A stretch of 64,000 nucleotides of DNA from Anthoceros angustus (Eukaryota > Streptophyta > Anthocerotopsida > Anthocerotales > Anthocerotaceae), in the NCBI GenBank assembly GCA_010909165.1, contig MU008165.1, forward strand, positions 1,550,001-1,614,000, read 5' to 3'. The notes beneath the pieces are model-generated. The model saw only the letters and a program-made list of their open reading frames with translations, had not been told where the DNA came from and made no database searches. This document shows, one piece after another, positions 23,372 to 34,149 of the stretch. Position numbers and translations under genes: made by a program. Each line of letters begins with the position of its first letter. Position 1 is the first letter of the stretch.

Positions 23372-24720
23372 CCGCTTCCGACCGGTAGGCGTCGGGCTGC
23401 GGAACGGGCGACCGGACGTATCGGACTTCTCGCTCTTCCTCCCCCGCTCGTAGTTACTGGGGGCAGGACTGGGCGCCGCGAGGCTATGGCGGGGCGTGAC
23501 GATTTCCCGGTCGCGCCACTGCTCCAGGAACTCGCGATGGCCCTCGAGGTCGCCTACCTCTCCGTACAACGGCGTCTGTACGGACGACCGGCGAGGGGTA
23601 TCCCACTCTCGCCTGAGACCGTAGAACTCGGAAGCCAAGGGACGGGACGCCGACCGGATGTCGATGGGGGCTACCATCGGGCTCATCGCGAAGCCCAGCG
23701 ACCCGCCCCATGCAGACCTCTCGTGGCTGACCGACGTCCGCCAGCTCCCGGTAGCCGGCGACGGCAAAGCGCTTCCCCGCCGACTCCTGGGGTCGGCGCT
23801 ATCCACTCCACATACGACTCGCCTGAGATGTCCGAGAAGCGGGGCGAGTGGTGCGAGTCGATGGAGCCTGCGTACGGTGACCGGATCGGGCCGCTGTGTC
23901 CGCCCGGCGACCGTATCGGTCCGCTGTATGCGGGCGGCGACCGTACCGGTCCGCTGAGATCCGGTGGCTCGCGGAGCCGCCCGCTCAGGGCGCCGCCCGT
24001 GGACGACAGCGATCCGCTGAAGCGCCGGCTGCCGTGATCTGTGAAGGAGCTCCGGCGGGGAGGAGACACAGAACTGCGTCTGCCGTCCTGCATTTTGGTA
24101 AGCAATGTCCCTGTCAAATGTGTTTGTTCCTAACCAAAAGCCTCCCTTGCTTCGTTTCTAAGATGCTCCAGCTTGCTCACATATGACTCGGAGATCTTCG
24201 GATTTGCGATCAAGCGCCTCCCCTTGCTCATCGCAGGAGCCAGCGGTTCTGTACTCGCAAGACATTGTGAGAAAGGAAGTGAATTTGCAGATCTGTTGCT
24301 CCCTCGTTCAGATGCTATGGAATTGTGAGGTTCAGGGCTGAGATCGGGTGCAGGGGGTTGAGGCAAGAAGTGTGGCTTCCTTGGCAACTCTGACCACTGC
24401 AAGCACGCAAAGAGAACAGGTTGCAAGGTCAATTCATGTGTGTCGTTGGCAGATCCGTCACAGGCGAGCAAACGATGACGAATCATGCAAATTATAGCAA
24501 GCCAACGCTCACAATCTCAGCTTACCGCGGTATGATCTTGTGTGCAGAGTCCAGGACTGAAGTGTCAATCGATGATCTGGTGAAGCACCTGGTCAAGCAG
24601 GGATGTTAGCTTTTGAGCGGAACAACGGCGAGAGATGGACGATGAGCACGCTCCGCTTCCAATTCCCCGATAACTCGGAGGAAGGCCAGTGTTGTGAGAG
24701 AGGTGCCGCCGCGGGTTCAT
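23372..24720 (-). CDS. Unidentified Ser/Arg/Pro-rich protein with SGPxRSP repeats
   Basis: Not recognised. Phase-consistent exons: 24720-24589 (MNPRRHLSHNTGLPPSYRG...), 24396-24181 (WSELPRKPHFLPQPPAPDL ... ISESY, donor GTGAGC) and 24087-23816 (DGRRSSVSPPRRSSFTDHGS, then three SGPVRSP/SGPIRSP repeats). A frame change then leads into 23786-23372 (SRRGSALPSPATGS ... GRKR, donor GTAGGT). The frames join if 29 bases (23787-23815, GTATGT...CCCCAG) are removed, which is very short for an intron. A single larger intron from a GT near 23950 is an alternative. The sequence is low complexity, basic and probably disordered and phosphorylated. The end is unclear. It may read on to 23234 across the ABCB start, or splice in phase 0 to ABCB exon 2 as an alternative N-terminus. 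A 283-codon frame on the other strand is judged a shadow. Confidence 0.5.
23876..23965. repeat. Three 30-base tandem repeats within coding sequence
   Basis: Units at 23876-23905, 23906-23935 and 23936-23965 share the core gcgaccgtatcggtccgctg with few changes. On the minus strand they encode SGPxRSPxxx three times, keeping frame because the unit is 30 bases. Confidence 0.85.
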
Positions 24721-25847
24721 CTCAAGGCGTTGGTGGAAGGGAGGCGCCGGCTTGGCCGTCAGATTCCACGCATAGGTTCCTCAACTGCAAACGCCAAAAT
24801 CTTTGATGAAATTTGTAAAAATGCTGCTGAGAATGTCTGTCCAATCTATTTCTAGGCATGCTGTAGCTCAAAGTAGATTCAGAAACACGTCAAACTCTGC
24901 TGTCCGGCAGAAGGAGGCTCGACTCGGAGGAATCAAGACATTCAGTAGGCTCGGCTCGGAGGAATCAAGACACTCAGTAGTTTTACCTTTGTGCAGTGCG
25001 CTTGAAGCAATCCAGTTGCATCACGTTTGCAATACATAGCAAACGAGCACATGAGACAGGGTGAGTGGGGTCTAAACATAGGAGCCCCCCGAACAGCCCA
25101 CCTGCCATGTTCTGTGTTCTCGATGGCAGTTTATACACTTTTGTTCAGCTCCCGATATCGCTGGCTGGTTTCGAATAATATGAACTGCGTTATACAGCTA
25201 GTGGGATGCCTCTCTCAGATCGTCGACTCATCAGTGCAACATTTTGAGTACGCTGTCTTTTCTGCTGAACTCGCATTCTCTTTCTGTGTTATCTGATCAC
25301 GGGAATGACCAGCGACTTCTGAAATTTTTGCTTTGCTTGAGAAGGCAAAGTATAACTGGCTACTGTAGGGCTTACGTTTTGTCATCTACCAAAGCAGAGG
25401 CTACTCAATTCGATGGGGATACGTAGCTGGGAAGTGTGTGGTTGGGTCTGGCCTCAGTGCGTTTTAGCCCATGTTCCAGCAGCCATACTGCTGCGCTTCT
25501 GCCACTGCCAAGTACCAAGGACACATTACATGGCAAACCTGGAGAACGAATTCTAACCCCAGCTGGTACACCTGGTCCCCTGCATCCTCACATACTCCAC
25601 ACTCCAGAACGCTCAAGGTTTAGCTCCCGATGGTTTGGCACGAAGTGTGAAAAATATACATGCTGACGAAGCCACTGAACATCTTCTTATCAGCATTTAT
25701 GTTCAACACGACCGCAGCTTCCTTGAGAGAAGCTTTGGCGTAGAAGGCCACCCTGCCCGCAAGGAAGACAAAAGAAGAGCAGAAGAGGCTTGTGGGGCAT
25801 ATCAATCTCTAATTTTCGCAGCGGTGAGACAAGCGGCTGCGCAAGGC
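24721..25847. other. Intergenic with a 30-base direct repeat
   Basis: About 1.1 kb between the start of the Ser/Arg-rich gene and the PPR gene. A direct repeat, ggaggaatcaagaca(t/c)tcagta preceded by ggctcg(a/g)ctc, occurs at about 24916-24947 and 24948-24980. No gene is recognised. The right part should carry the PPR promoter. Confidence 0.45.
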
Positions 25848-28837
25848 ATGTTGGCGGTCTCCAGATCACTGTCCTTGGCATCTCACCAGGGAGCCATAGA
25901 TGTTGAGTGGATGCAACCCTTTTCTGGCCTGTCTCCGAAACCATGCGTGCAGGGAGGAGTCCGCCATCCTGACTCCAAGCAGAACGCGGATATGTGGTTG
26001 AACAGAGTGTGGAAGCCTGTATGGCCGGATGCCCACCTGGGTGGTCAGCTGCGATACGGGCTGAGGGAGCCTCACCCGCATGGCTCTCGAAAGCAGAGGT
26101 GATTGTCCATAGCAATGGCTTGTAGAACAGACGGTGAGGTGGGTGCTGGTGTTCTGAGCTACTTGGACTTGTTCGCAGGGCAATTGTATTGTCTGAAAGC
26201 GCTTGTCAATTGGAGCGTTTATGCAATGAGGGACAAGTGCACAAGGCGCTGCATTCCCTGATTCGCATGGACCAGCAGGGCATGGTACCTTCGGTGGACT
26301 TCTACAAGACCTTGCTTCAGGCGTGCACGAAACAGAAGGCTCTTATTGAGGCCAAGGAAGTGCATGCTCATCTGAGAAAGCATGGGCTGGAGTTACATAG
26401 ATTCCTCGGCGACCTCCTGGTTACAACACTGGTGAGCTGTGGAGGCCTTGCTGATGGTCTCCAGCTGTTTCGGAGATTGTCGTACAGAAGTGTATTTTCC
26501 TGGACAGCGGTCATTTCAGGGTATAGCAATGCTGGTCATTTTCGGCAGGCTCTGTCGTGCTACGAGCAGATGCAACAGGAAGGTGTGCGGCCTGACAAAT
26601 ACACGATCGTCAGCTTGCTCAAGGCATGCAGCAAGTTAGAGGATCTGTCAGAAGGCAAGCGAATTCATGCCGATGCTTTGAAAATTGGTTCTCACTCTGA
26701 CATTTTCGTTTGTAGCACGTTGGTGAGCATGTATGCTAAGTGTGGCAGTATCATGGATGCCCAGCAGGTGTTTGACGCATTATCCCAGCGCACTGTCGTA
26801 TCATGGAATGCCATGATTGCAGCATATGCTCAGCAGGATCAAGGAGACAAGGCTCTGCAGATCTACGGCCGGATGCAACAGGAAGGCGTCAGGCCAAATG
26901 CTCGAACGTTAGTCAGCACTCTCCAAGCTTGTGGCGCCCTTGCTGAAGAAGAGGAAGGTATCATGATTCACGGGCAACAAGTCAAAGTTAAACCACAGTC
27001 TCTGCAAAAAGGGAAGCACATACATTTCCAAGTTGCATCCAGCGGTTTCGAATCAGATGTGTTTGTTGCCAGCTCGTTGGTTAGTATGTATGCAAAGTGT
27101 GGAAGCACTATGGATGCACAACGTGCCTTTGACCAGTTGTCCGAACGGAATGTGGTATCATGGAATGCTATGATTGCAGCATACGCCCAGGAGGGACACG
27201 GAGAGAATGCCTGGACTATTTATGAGCAAATGAGAGGGGACGGCTTCAAGCCAGATGCTCGGACATTTGTCAGTGTCCTGCAAGCTTGTGGTACCCTTGC
27301 AGAAAAGGAGGGGAGCTCAGAAATTTACGGGCAAAATGTCAAAATGGCATCACTTCAGAAGGGAAAGGCAATTCATGTGGAGGTTTCTCGGCTGGGTTTT
27401 GAATCAGATGTCTTTGTTGGAAGCAGTCTGCTTAGCATGTATGCAAAGTGTGGGAGCCTGGTGGATGCACGACAAGTCTTCGACAAACTATCTCAGCGTA
27501 GTGTGGTCTCATGGAATGCCATGATCGCAGCATATGCTCAACAGAACCAGCCACAAGATGCCTTGCAGGTTTATGACCAGATGCTAGGAGAAGGTGTTAG
27601 GCCAAATGCGCGCACATTTGTCAGTGCTCTTCAAGCATGTTGCACTTGGACAGAGCAGGAAAACTTCGTGTCTCTAGACAACAAGAGCTTCAAATCTGAG
27701 TTGCTAAAAAAGGGGCAGGAAATCCATGCAGAAGTTGCTAGGTGGGGTTTGGAATCAGACAGTTTTGTCGGTAACGTTTTATTCCGGATGTATGCAAAGT
27801 GTGGGAGCATCACGGATGCCGAAGAGGTATTTCACGGATTGACCCAACGTGATGTTGTATCATGGACTGCCAGGATTGCAGCATATGCTCAGCAGAATGA
27901 AGGAGAAAAAGCTTTGCAGGTTTACGCTGAGATGGAACAAGAAGGTGTGGAATTGGATGAGGCTGCATTTCTCTGTATCCTAGAAGTCTGTGGGAGTACA
28001 GGAGCACTCGATATCTGTGTTAAGACTCACCGAAAGGTGGTGGAGAGTGGTTTTGATTGCAGCCTGACTGTTTCAAACAGCTTAGTTGATGCTTATGGCA
28101 AATGTGGTAGTATGGTCAATGCTCAAGATGTGTTTGACGCAGTGGCTCAGCCTGATGTGGTGTCATGGACTGCCCTTATTGCTGGCTATGCTCGTCAAGG
28201 AAACTATGCGAAAAGTGTGCAATGTTATGAGAACATGGGTTTATCAGGCGTGAAGCCGGATGGCATCACGTTCTTGGCACTTCTCTCTGCATGCAGCCAT
28301 GCTGGTATGGTGGGCAGAGGACTTATGTATTTTGAAAGCATGACCAAAGACTATAGCATCACTGCAGAACTGGAGCATTACGTTTGCATGATTGACCTGG
28401 TTGGCCGTGCTGGACTTTTCAGCAATGTAGAGGATTTGATTTCGAACATGCCCATGGAGCCGACATTGCCAGTGTGGTTGGCTCTTCTGGGTGCTTGCCA
28501 GAAACATGGTAATGTGGAACTGGGAAGGCGTGCTTTTGAATGTGCAGTCGATTTGGAGCCTGGACAAGCTGCAGCGTATCTGCTCATGCTAAACATTTAT
28601 GCACAAGCACGCATGTGGGACTGCGTAAAACAAATAGATGACTGGAGACACACAGCTGGCGCATCCAAGGAGCCTGGCCAGAGCTGGATTCAGCATAAGC
28701 AGGATGTCCACACATTTCAGGTGGGTGACCATAGGCATCAAGAGGATCTGTACGGACTTCTGAAGGACCTAAACTTGGAATTACAGCAGGTAGGCTATGG
28801 AGGCTGCAGACAAGGATCCTTTGAGTGGCCATCTTGA
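25848..28837 (+). CDS. PLS-type pentatricopeptide repeat protein with E/E+ end, organellar RNA factor
   Basis: Two exons, 25848-26098 and 26179-28837, join in phase (AG|G). The 80-base intron is supported by GT...CGCAG and by continuity of the open frame. The ATG at 25848 gives MLAVSRSLSLASHQG, a plausible organelle presequence. Without the upstream exon the first ATG would be 26267. The protein has many PPR units with the usual signatures (SLVSMYAKCGS, DAQQVFDALSQR, VVSWNAMIAAYAQ) in P-L-S order. The C-terminal E/E+ region has PVWLALLGACQKHGNVELG, EPGQSWIQ and HTFQVGDHRHQ. No DYW cytidine-deaminase domain follows before the stop. Such proteins bind single-stranded organelle RNA, mostly for C-to-U editing, and recruit a deaminase in trans. 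Three consecutive repeat blocks carry unusual 15-20-residue insertions before the KGK.IH motif. Confidence 0.9.
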
Positions 28838-30202
28838 AAAGTGCCCGGATTGCATGGCAGCCCTGTTACAGCGAATCTGCGGCTATGTAAAGGACGCCCG
28901 AGAGCTATCAGAATCTGCGGCTATGTAAAGGACGTTCCACAGAAATCAGGGAAGGAACTCGGGTATGAAGCCGTGTCTTTGGCTCCCACGGCCAAGCGGA
29001 GGAGGAGAAGAGCCTCATGATGAGCCTCATGCACAGATTCTTCCGCCACTGGAGAGGATATTCAATCTACAGAGGACTTGTTGGTAACTTTCAAAATGGA
29101 CTGGGATTCTCCTTTCTTTCCCTGCAAACTTCGGAAGGGTCTGATGAGTGCATAGGTAGTGGGAATCACTTACATCTTAACTGGCTTTGTGCTGCAGGGA
29201 ATGCGGTGACAATCAACGATTATGGATCATACCATAGGCCGTACCATTCGTACGGGAATTGTGGACGAGCTGTGTTGAGGGTATTCCCGTCCGTTTCGGG
29301 CTGTAGACATCACGTCCCTCAACGGGTTGACAATTCTAATGGCTTGTCTCATGGCTGGAGTGACGGTTGCACCACCAGATGAACCTGCCAGGGGTTTTGT
29401 CGCTTACGATCAGCGAGGGTTGTGCTTTCCAATTCCTCAGAGCTACGAACTCGTGTACACTAGTTCATATGAATCTGGTACCTGATAACGCGTTTTAGGT
29501 TAGAAAGGGAGACCTAGACTGCAATCAAATGTTAGGCACAGTACGAGCGTGGAGTTGCTCAAGACCATCTCTTTCAGTAGATAGGTAGTGCTGACACAGG
29601 ACTGGGTTCCATGGTCTGTCCTTCATTGATCCGTCGAGCCCCGCCTCGCCCAAAATATGGTCCCCCTCGCCCAGGATACCAACTATGGAACCGTGAACCC
29701 TTGAGGTGAAGTGGTCCACTGATGTTGTATTTTACTCGTCTAGGATTTGTGTGTTCATTTAATACAAAGAACAAGAACAACATATCAAAGAAAAGAGGAT
29801 CTTTATCAAAGAACAAGAAAGATCATAAGAGTTTGTACATGTCTTGTAGTATATGGTTTGACATTGGAGAAGCTTTTTATTTTTTTCAGCTTGATTTCTT
29901 AAAAGAAAATGAAAATATAACCATCTGCATCTCTGCTTTCAGTAGCAGTTTAAACCGCTGGCATATGAACAGTTATCTTCCAAATAACGGGGATGAACCG
30001 GTTGTATGCCTAACTGCCGGTGTTGTCTTCCGAGGAGTGCGGCCAGCAATGCCTTTCCTTTGACACTGCCATGTGCTGTGATAGACTCTTCACTCTCCCA
30101 CTAGTCTTGCTCATACCTTGAATTCAGAATTTAGAGATCTTATTCATCTTGGTTGTGGTGACAACCAAATCAGCATTTTGATGGTGGTAAGCTGTAAACA
30201 TC
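28838..30202. other. Intergenic, one short direct repeat, possible gene relic
   Basis: About 1.36 kb. A 24-base direct repeat (gaatctgcggctatgtaaag + gacg) lies at 28873-28896 and 28911-28934, just after the PPR stop. Between about 29230 and 29490 one plus frame reads a short apparently protein-like stretch broken by a stop (MDHTIGRTIRTGIVDELC, then TSLNGLTILMACLMAGVTV). It could be a relic but was not identified. From about 29700 the base composition becomes AT-rich. Confidence 0.35.
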
Positions 30203-31841
30203 ATGGTAGCAGTGTGTACTAGTGGAGCAGCAAAACAGCGAGGGGAAGATACGACTAGTGGAGATCAGGTCATGTACAAGCTGGTATCTTCAGTGGCATC
30301 AGAGGCATTAGGCATTGGGAAAAGTGTGGATGTACTTACTGTTCTCGGTGGAAAAGCATCTTGTCGGCGAAAGTTTGTATTTAATGTGCATCTACTGGAT
30401 GAGGCAGGACAACTAGCTACTCGAGATATGGCGATTGTGGCTTCTGTAGCGTATGCTCATGATAGAAGCCCAGTGCTACGGAATGAGAAACCTTTCTTGG
30501 CAGAACCTCCGCTCTTCACTACTTTCAATGGGGTTGAGTTTCCAGCACAAGATCGTCCTACTCGAATGGTATCTGGAAGAGCCTCATTTAAACTTGCTAT
30601 TTCTCTGCTCTCCTCCAAATGTGACAACCGTTTATTTTGTATTTGTTTCACGCCACATGTTTCTCCAGATCAAAAGGCTTTATGTCTTCCTTGTTATTCC
30701 AAACCGATCAGAAGCATTTCTCGCAAACGAACTCAAGTTGCTCATGTCTGTGTTCCGTTGCCTTTAAATGACAATCTCAATATACTTTCTCAAGATCTTG
30801 CTCATCGACGCATTAGCACTTCAAATGAAACTAGTCCGGAAGCTGCTGTCCAATGTGATAATGGCGTCTACACTGATGTGTATTATTCAAAAGGTGGTTC
30901 GGGATCCACAGATCCAAAGTCTTCTACAGAGTCCCCAACTTCCAGTAGTGCTGATGAGGATGACATTATGACTCCACAAGAACAAGTCCAAGGCTCCTCG
31001 CATTCAAGCTCAATCACTAGCCTACATCATGTTTCCCCTCGCTCTTTGCCTAACCATTGTGCTAATGAACCCCCAATGGTGAGTTCTAAAAGCAATACAC
31101 AAAGTTTTTTTTGTTGATTTTCTTCTTTTTAATATCAAATCTTTACTAAAAGTATGTTTATATAATTTAAATGGATTAATATTTACTTAATATGCTTATT
31201 TAAGCTTCATTGTTGTCATTCAGGGATACAACCACAACAATGATCCTTTAAGTAGCTCTCAATCACCATCACCTTCTGTGTTGAATAACAATCGGAATAA
31301 TGTATGTAATTCAAATGGAAATAGGACTTTAAGTATAATGCCACCAGCCATTTCTTCTGTTACAAGGCCATTTCGACCATATGCAAGTGTTGGAGCTTGT
31401 AAGCTACCAGGATTAAGTGATTCAGTTCCATTAAGTGATTCTACTACTAATTTAAAGCTTAGACATCTCCAATCTGGGTCTCCACCTCTAGGTCCTGGAG
31501 ATGTTTCGCTGAGTCCACCTACACAAAACTTGTTGGAAAGAGTACGACAACTAAGCTCAATATCTCCTCAACAAAAGGTTGACACAATTTTTCAGAGTTT
31601 TTCACTAGGCCATTGTGGAGGAAATGACCAAGCACTTGCTGAAATTAGCTTAGAGGAAGAAGAAAAAACATTGCAATATCTTGAAGCCAATTTACAAGAA
31701 ATGACACATGAGCTTCAAAGACGAAAGGAAGAGGTTCGAACTAAGAGAAGAAGACTTATTGAAGATGAGGCGCGAATGCACAGCATTATAATACAATCTT
31801 CTTCTTGGATCGAGAGTTTAAGCGGAAGATTTAGTATGTGA
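30203..31841 (+). CDS. Protein with a domain resembling plant STAT-like SHA/SHB proteins; no SH2 seen
   Basis: Two exons, 30203-31078 and 31224-31841, join in phase 0 (498 codons including the stop). Residues about 45-180 contain GGKASCRRKFVFNVHLLDEA, FTTFNGVEFPAQDRP and RASFKLAISLLSSKCDNRLF, then PIRSISRKR. These resemble, from memory, the middle domain of plant SHA/SHB (STAT-type linker-SH2) proteins. The rest is Ser/Asn-rich linker and a C-terminal coiled coil (LEANLQEMTHELQRRKEEVR). No SH2 domain is visible here and no upstream exons with the family's N-terminal domain were found, so it may be a divergent or shortened member. Codon third positions are AT-rich compared with neighbours. ATG 30203 is the first in frame; an upstream exon is possible. 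Identity moderately uncertain, coding status fairly sure. Confidence 0.55.
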
Positions 31842-34140
31842 GTGATTTGAGTTGAGAAGACTAAATTGTATACAATAAATATCACAATGTACAATGTTCT
31901 AAATTTGACATTCCTTACATGAGGGGCACATTTAGGTTTAGGGATGAAAGACCGTTTAGTTGTATCATATTACCTCTCAATGTAACATAGGTAGTTAGTT
32001 TCAATCTTTACATGCATTTGTGTATGTATGTAGTTTATACAAGACCTTGTATGTATGACATTTATATTTCAAGATGTATTTTAATATGGATAGTATTATA
32101 ATAAAATTATACATAAATATCAATATTATATAATAAAATATATATTGATATATAGACTATAATCCCGAGATGCCAAAATTAATAAGTTTCTTTCGGAAGT
32201 AGAACCTTAATTTGTAAGGACATACTTAACTTCTTTATTAGGAATAGATATCATATGTAACAAAAAAGAATCATTTGTAGTAAATAAATATTATAATAAA
32301 ATTATAAAGGTATTGCAATATCTTGTCCCCCTTGGCTTGGGGCGCTCTGAGGGCTGTTCCCCATGGCCCCAATGTGGATGGGACTTCCATCTTTGCATAT
32401 ATAAAGTCTCCGCATTCATTCGTCAATAAACATTATTAACAAATGTAAATCCATGAAAATCTTTATCATGTTTGAATGCTTTTCCATAACACTTCCTATT
32501 TTATGCAATAACACTATGTATAGCTGTTATATAAGTATCCCTAAACCCTTCAAAAAAATAGAAATTTAAAATTTATTAAAATCTTTCAAGATCAAATAAG
32601 TATATGAATATTTTAAAATTTTATCTCAATTTTGAACTTTGTCCAACTCTAATCCATTTATGGCTTTAGTGACCACTTTTCTAAGCTCAAGGTTTCTTAT
32701 CACAATTCTTGAGAGTCAAAGAAAATGAAGGCTCGGTAAATGCTTGCAATACAATGTCCATAAGTAGCTTCTTGATAGTCCTTGAGGTTGAGAGATTCTT
32801 GAGAGACTAAAGGATCCTTGTTTGTTATTTGTTAGAGCTTAGATACTGCTTAAGTGAACTTTGTGGTTAAGTACCCTTCGGCTAGAAAAATGCTGGGATG
32901 AGGGACTTCGCTCATCCTGTAGAGACCTTGTCGAATTGGTTACTATATTGAAGAGCAGCTGTGATGTGTAGTAGACTTATTCAAGTAATGGAAGTAATTC
33001 TAAGTCCCCATTAAACACAAGAATCCGAGCTTGTTTTAGGCATTTTCTTTTTTTCCATCAATTCTACAATTATTTTTATTTTCTCATGACCATTGCTGTC
33101 ACCTAATTTTCTTTCCATTGACGTATCCATTGACGCCCTGTTTGGATGCGAACTCATTCACAGTTATAAATTTAATATATAATATAAACATTTTGATTAT
33201 ACAATATTTTATAGTTATAAAATAGTTATAATCATTCAACAATTACAGCATCCAGCTTTTGTGCGAATCCAAGCTAGGGCTTTTGTGCACGATTCTCCCC
33301 GCTCGGAACGGGCTACTCGAGACCATGATCCCTCCCTGTCTTTTCGCCTCAAACCTCGTCTTCAGCTCAAAGACATTCCAAGCCCTCAGCTCACAGTTCA
33401 TGTTCTCGGTGCACTCTCATAGTGAAACAACACAACCAGTGGTCCGGTCTTTGTTGATCGCACAAGCCATTTCTGAGCACTCTTCTGCCGTTGCTGTTTC
33501 TCCTTCTGCAGGTGCTCACCGCAGCCGAGCAATATGTGTTCATACACTGAAATCTGCAATCATACAGTCTACATGGCAACACAGCATGCCCCCACCCTTC
33601 CTCGCGCAATTCCCAAACCCCAACCCCAAGCCTATCCGGGAATCCAAATCCGTAGCAGTGAATCATCTATCACAGGCAAGTAGCTTGTAATTACATTTGA
33701 AACGACCGCACAACAACCATTTGAAACTCCCTTGTCACGGAAACACTTCGTTCAACAGAAACTCGCTTGTCATGTGTCTTCATTCAGGTAGCCTTTTTTT
33801 GCGGGGACAAGACGGTCCAGATTTTCAATAACGCATTGGGAGCAGATGGCGGGGTTGTTCTAAGGCATACAATGCCTGGTGAAGCTTCTCCCGGCTACAG
33901 CCTATCCTATCTCACCACCAACAAGTAGTAGCACATAATGAAAAAATTGCGAGAGCCTGTCCTCCTGAGATCATTCTGCGATTTGAGGGCCTCTCCTCCG
34001 TGGGTATGGCTGTTCAGCACCTTTCCTTCCATAAAGAGTAGACATTTATCCGACGTGAAGGCAGGCTTCAATGCCCTGCCTACCAACGTCTGTAAACAGC
34101 CACGTGTAATCGCTGTCCACAGTAAGATCACACAACTTGG
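31842..34140. other. AT-rich intergenic region with an LTR-like segment
   Basis: About 2.3 kb with no supported gene. Around 32310-33120 is a segment with retroelement-like promoter signals: ATATATAAAG at 32397-32406 and AATAAA at 32425-32430, then about 600 bases of non-coding sequence. No terminal repeats or primer-binding site could be assigned. 33170-33245 is nearly pure A/T. An open frame at 33259-33690 (143 codons) shows no family features. Confidence 0.35.
32300..33120 (+). mobile_element. Possible solo-LTR-like or other retroelement relic
   Basis: Supported only weakly: a TATA box followed 19 bases later by a polyadenylation-like AATAAA, within otherwise gene-free AT-rich DNA. No target-site duplication, polymerase or gag frame is seen. 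It could equally be a transcription unit of another kind. Confidence 0.2.
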
Positions 34141-34149
34141 TAGCTATCA

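Noticed and set aside
23876-23965. Possible CRISPR-like or satellite array
   Set aside because: Only three contiguous 30-base units without spacers, in frame inside a coding region; a coding tandem repeat explains it.
23186-24037. 283-codon plus-strand open frame with GDRIGPL repeats
   Set aside because: It overlaps ABCB exon 1 and the Ser/Arg-rich gene antisense. The minus strand has phase-consistent exons and donors. Kept only as an alternative.
33259-33690. 143-codon plus open frame
   Set aside because: No recognisable domain, atypical composition and no splice or promoter support; left unannotated.
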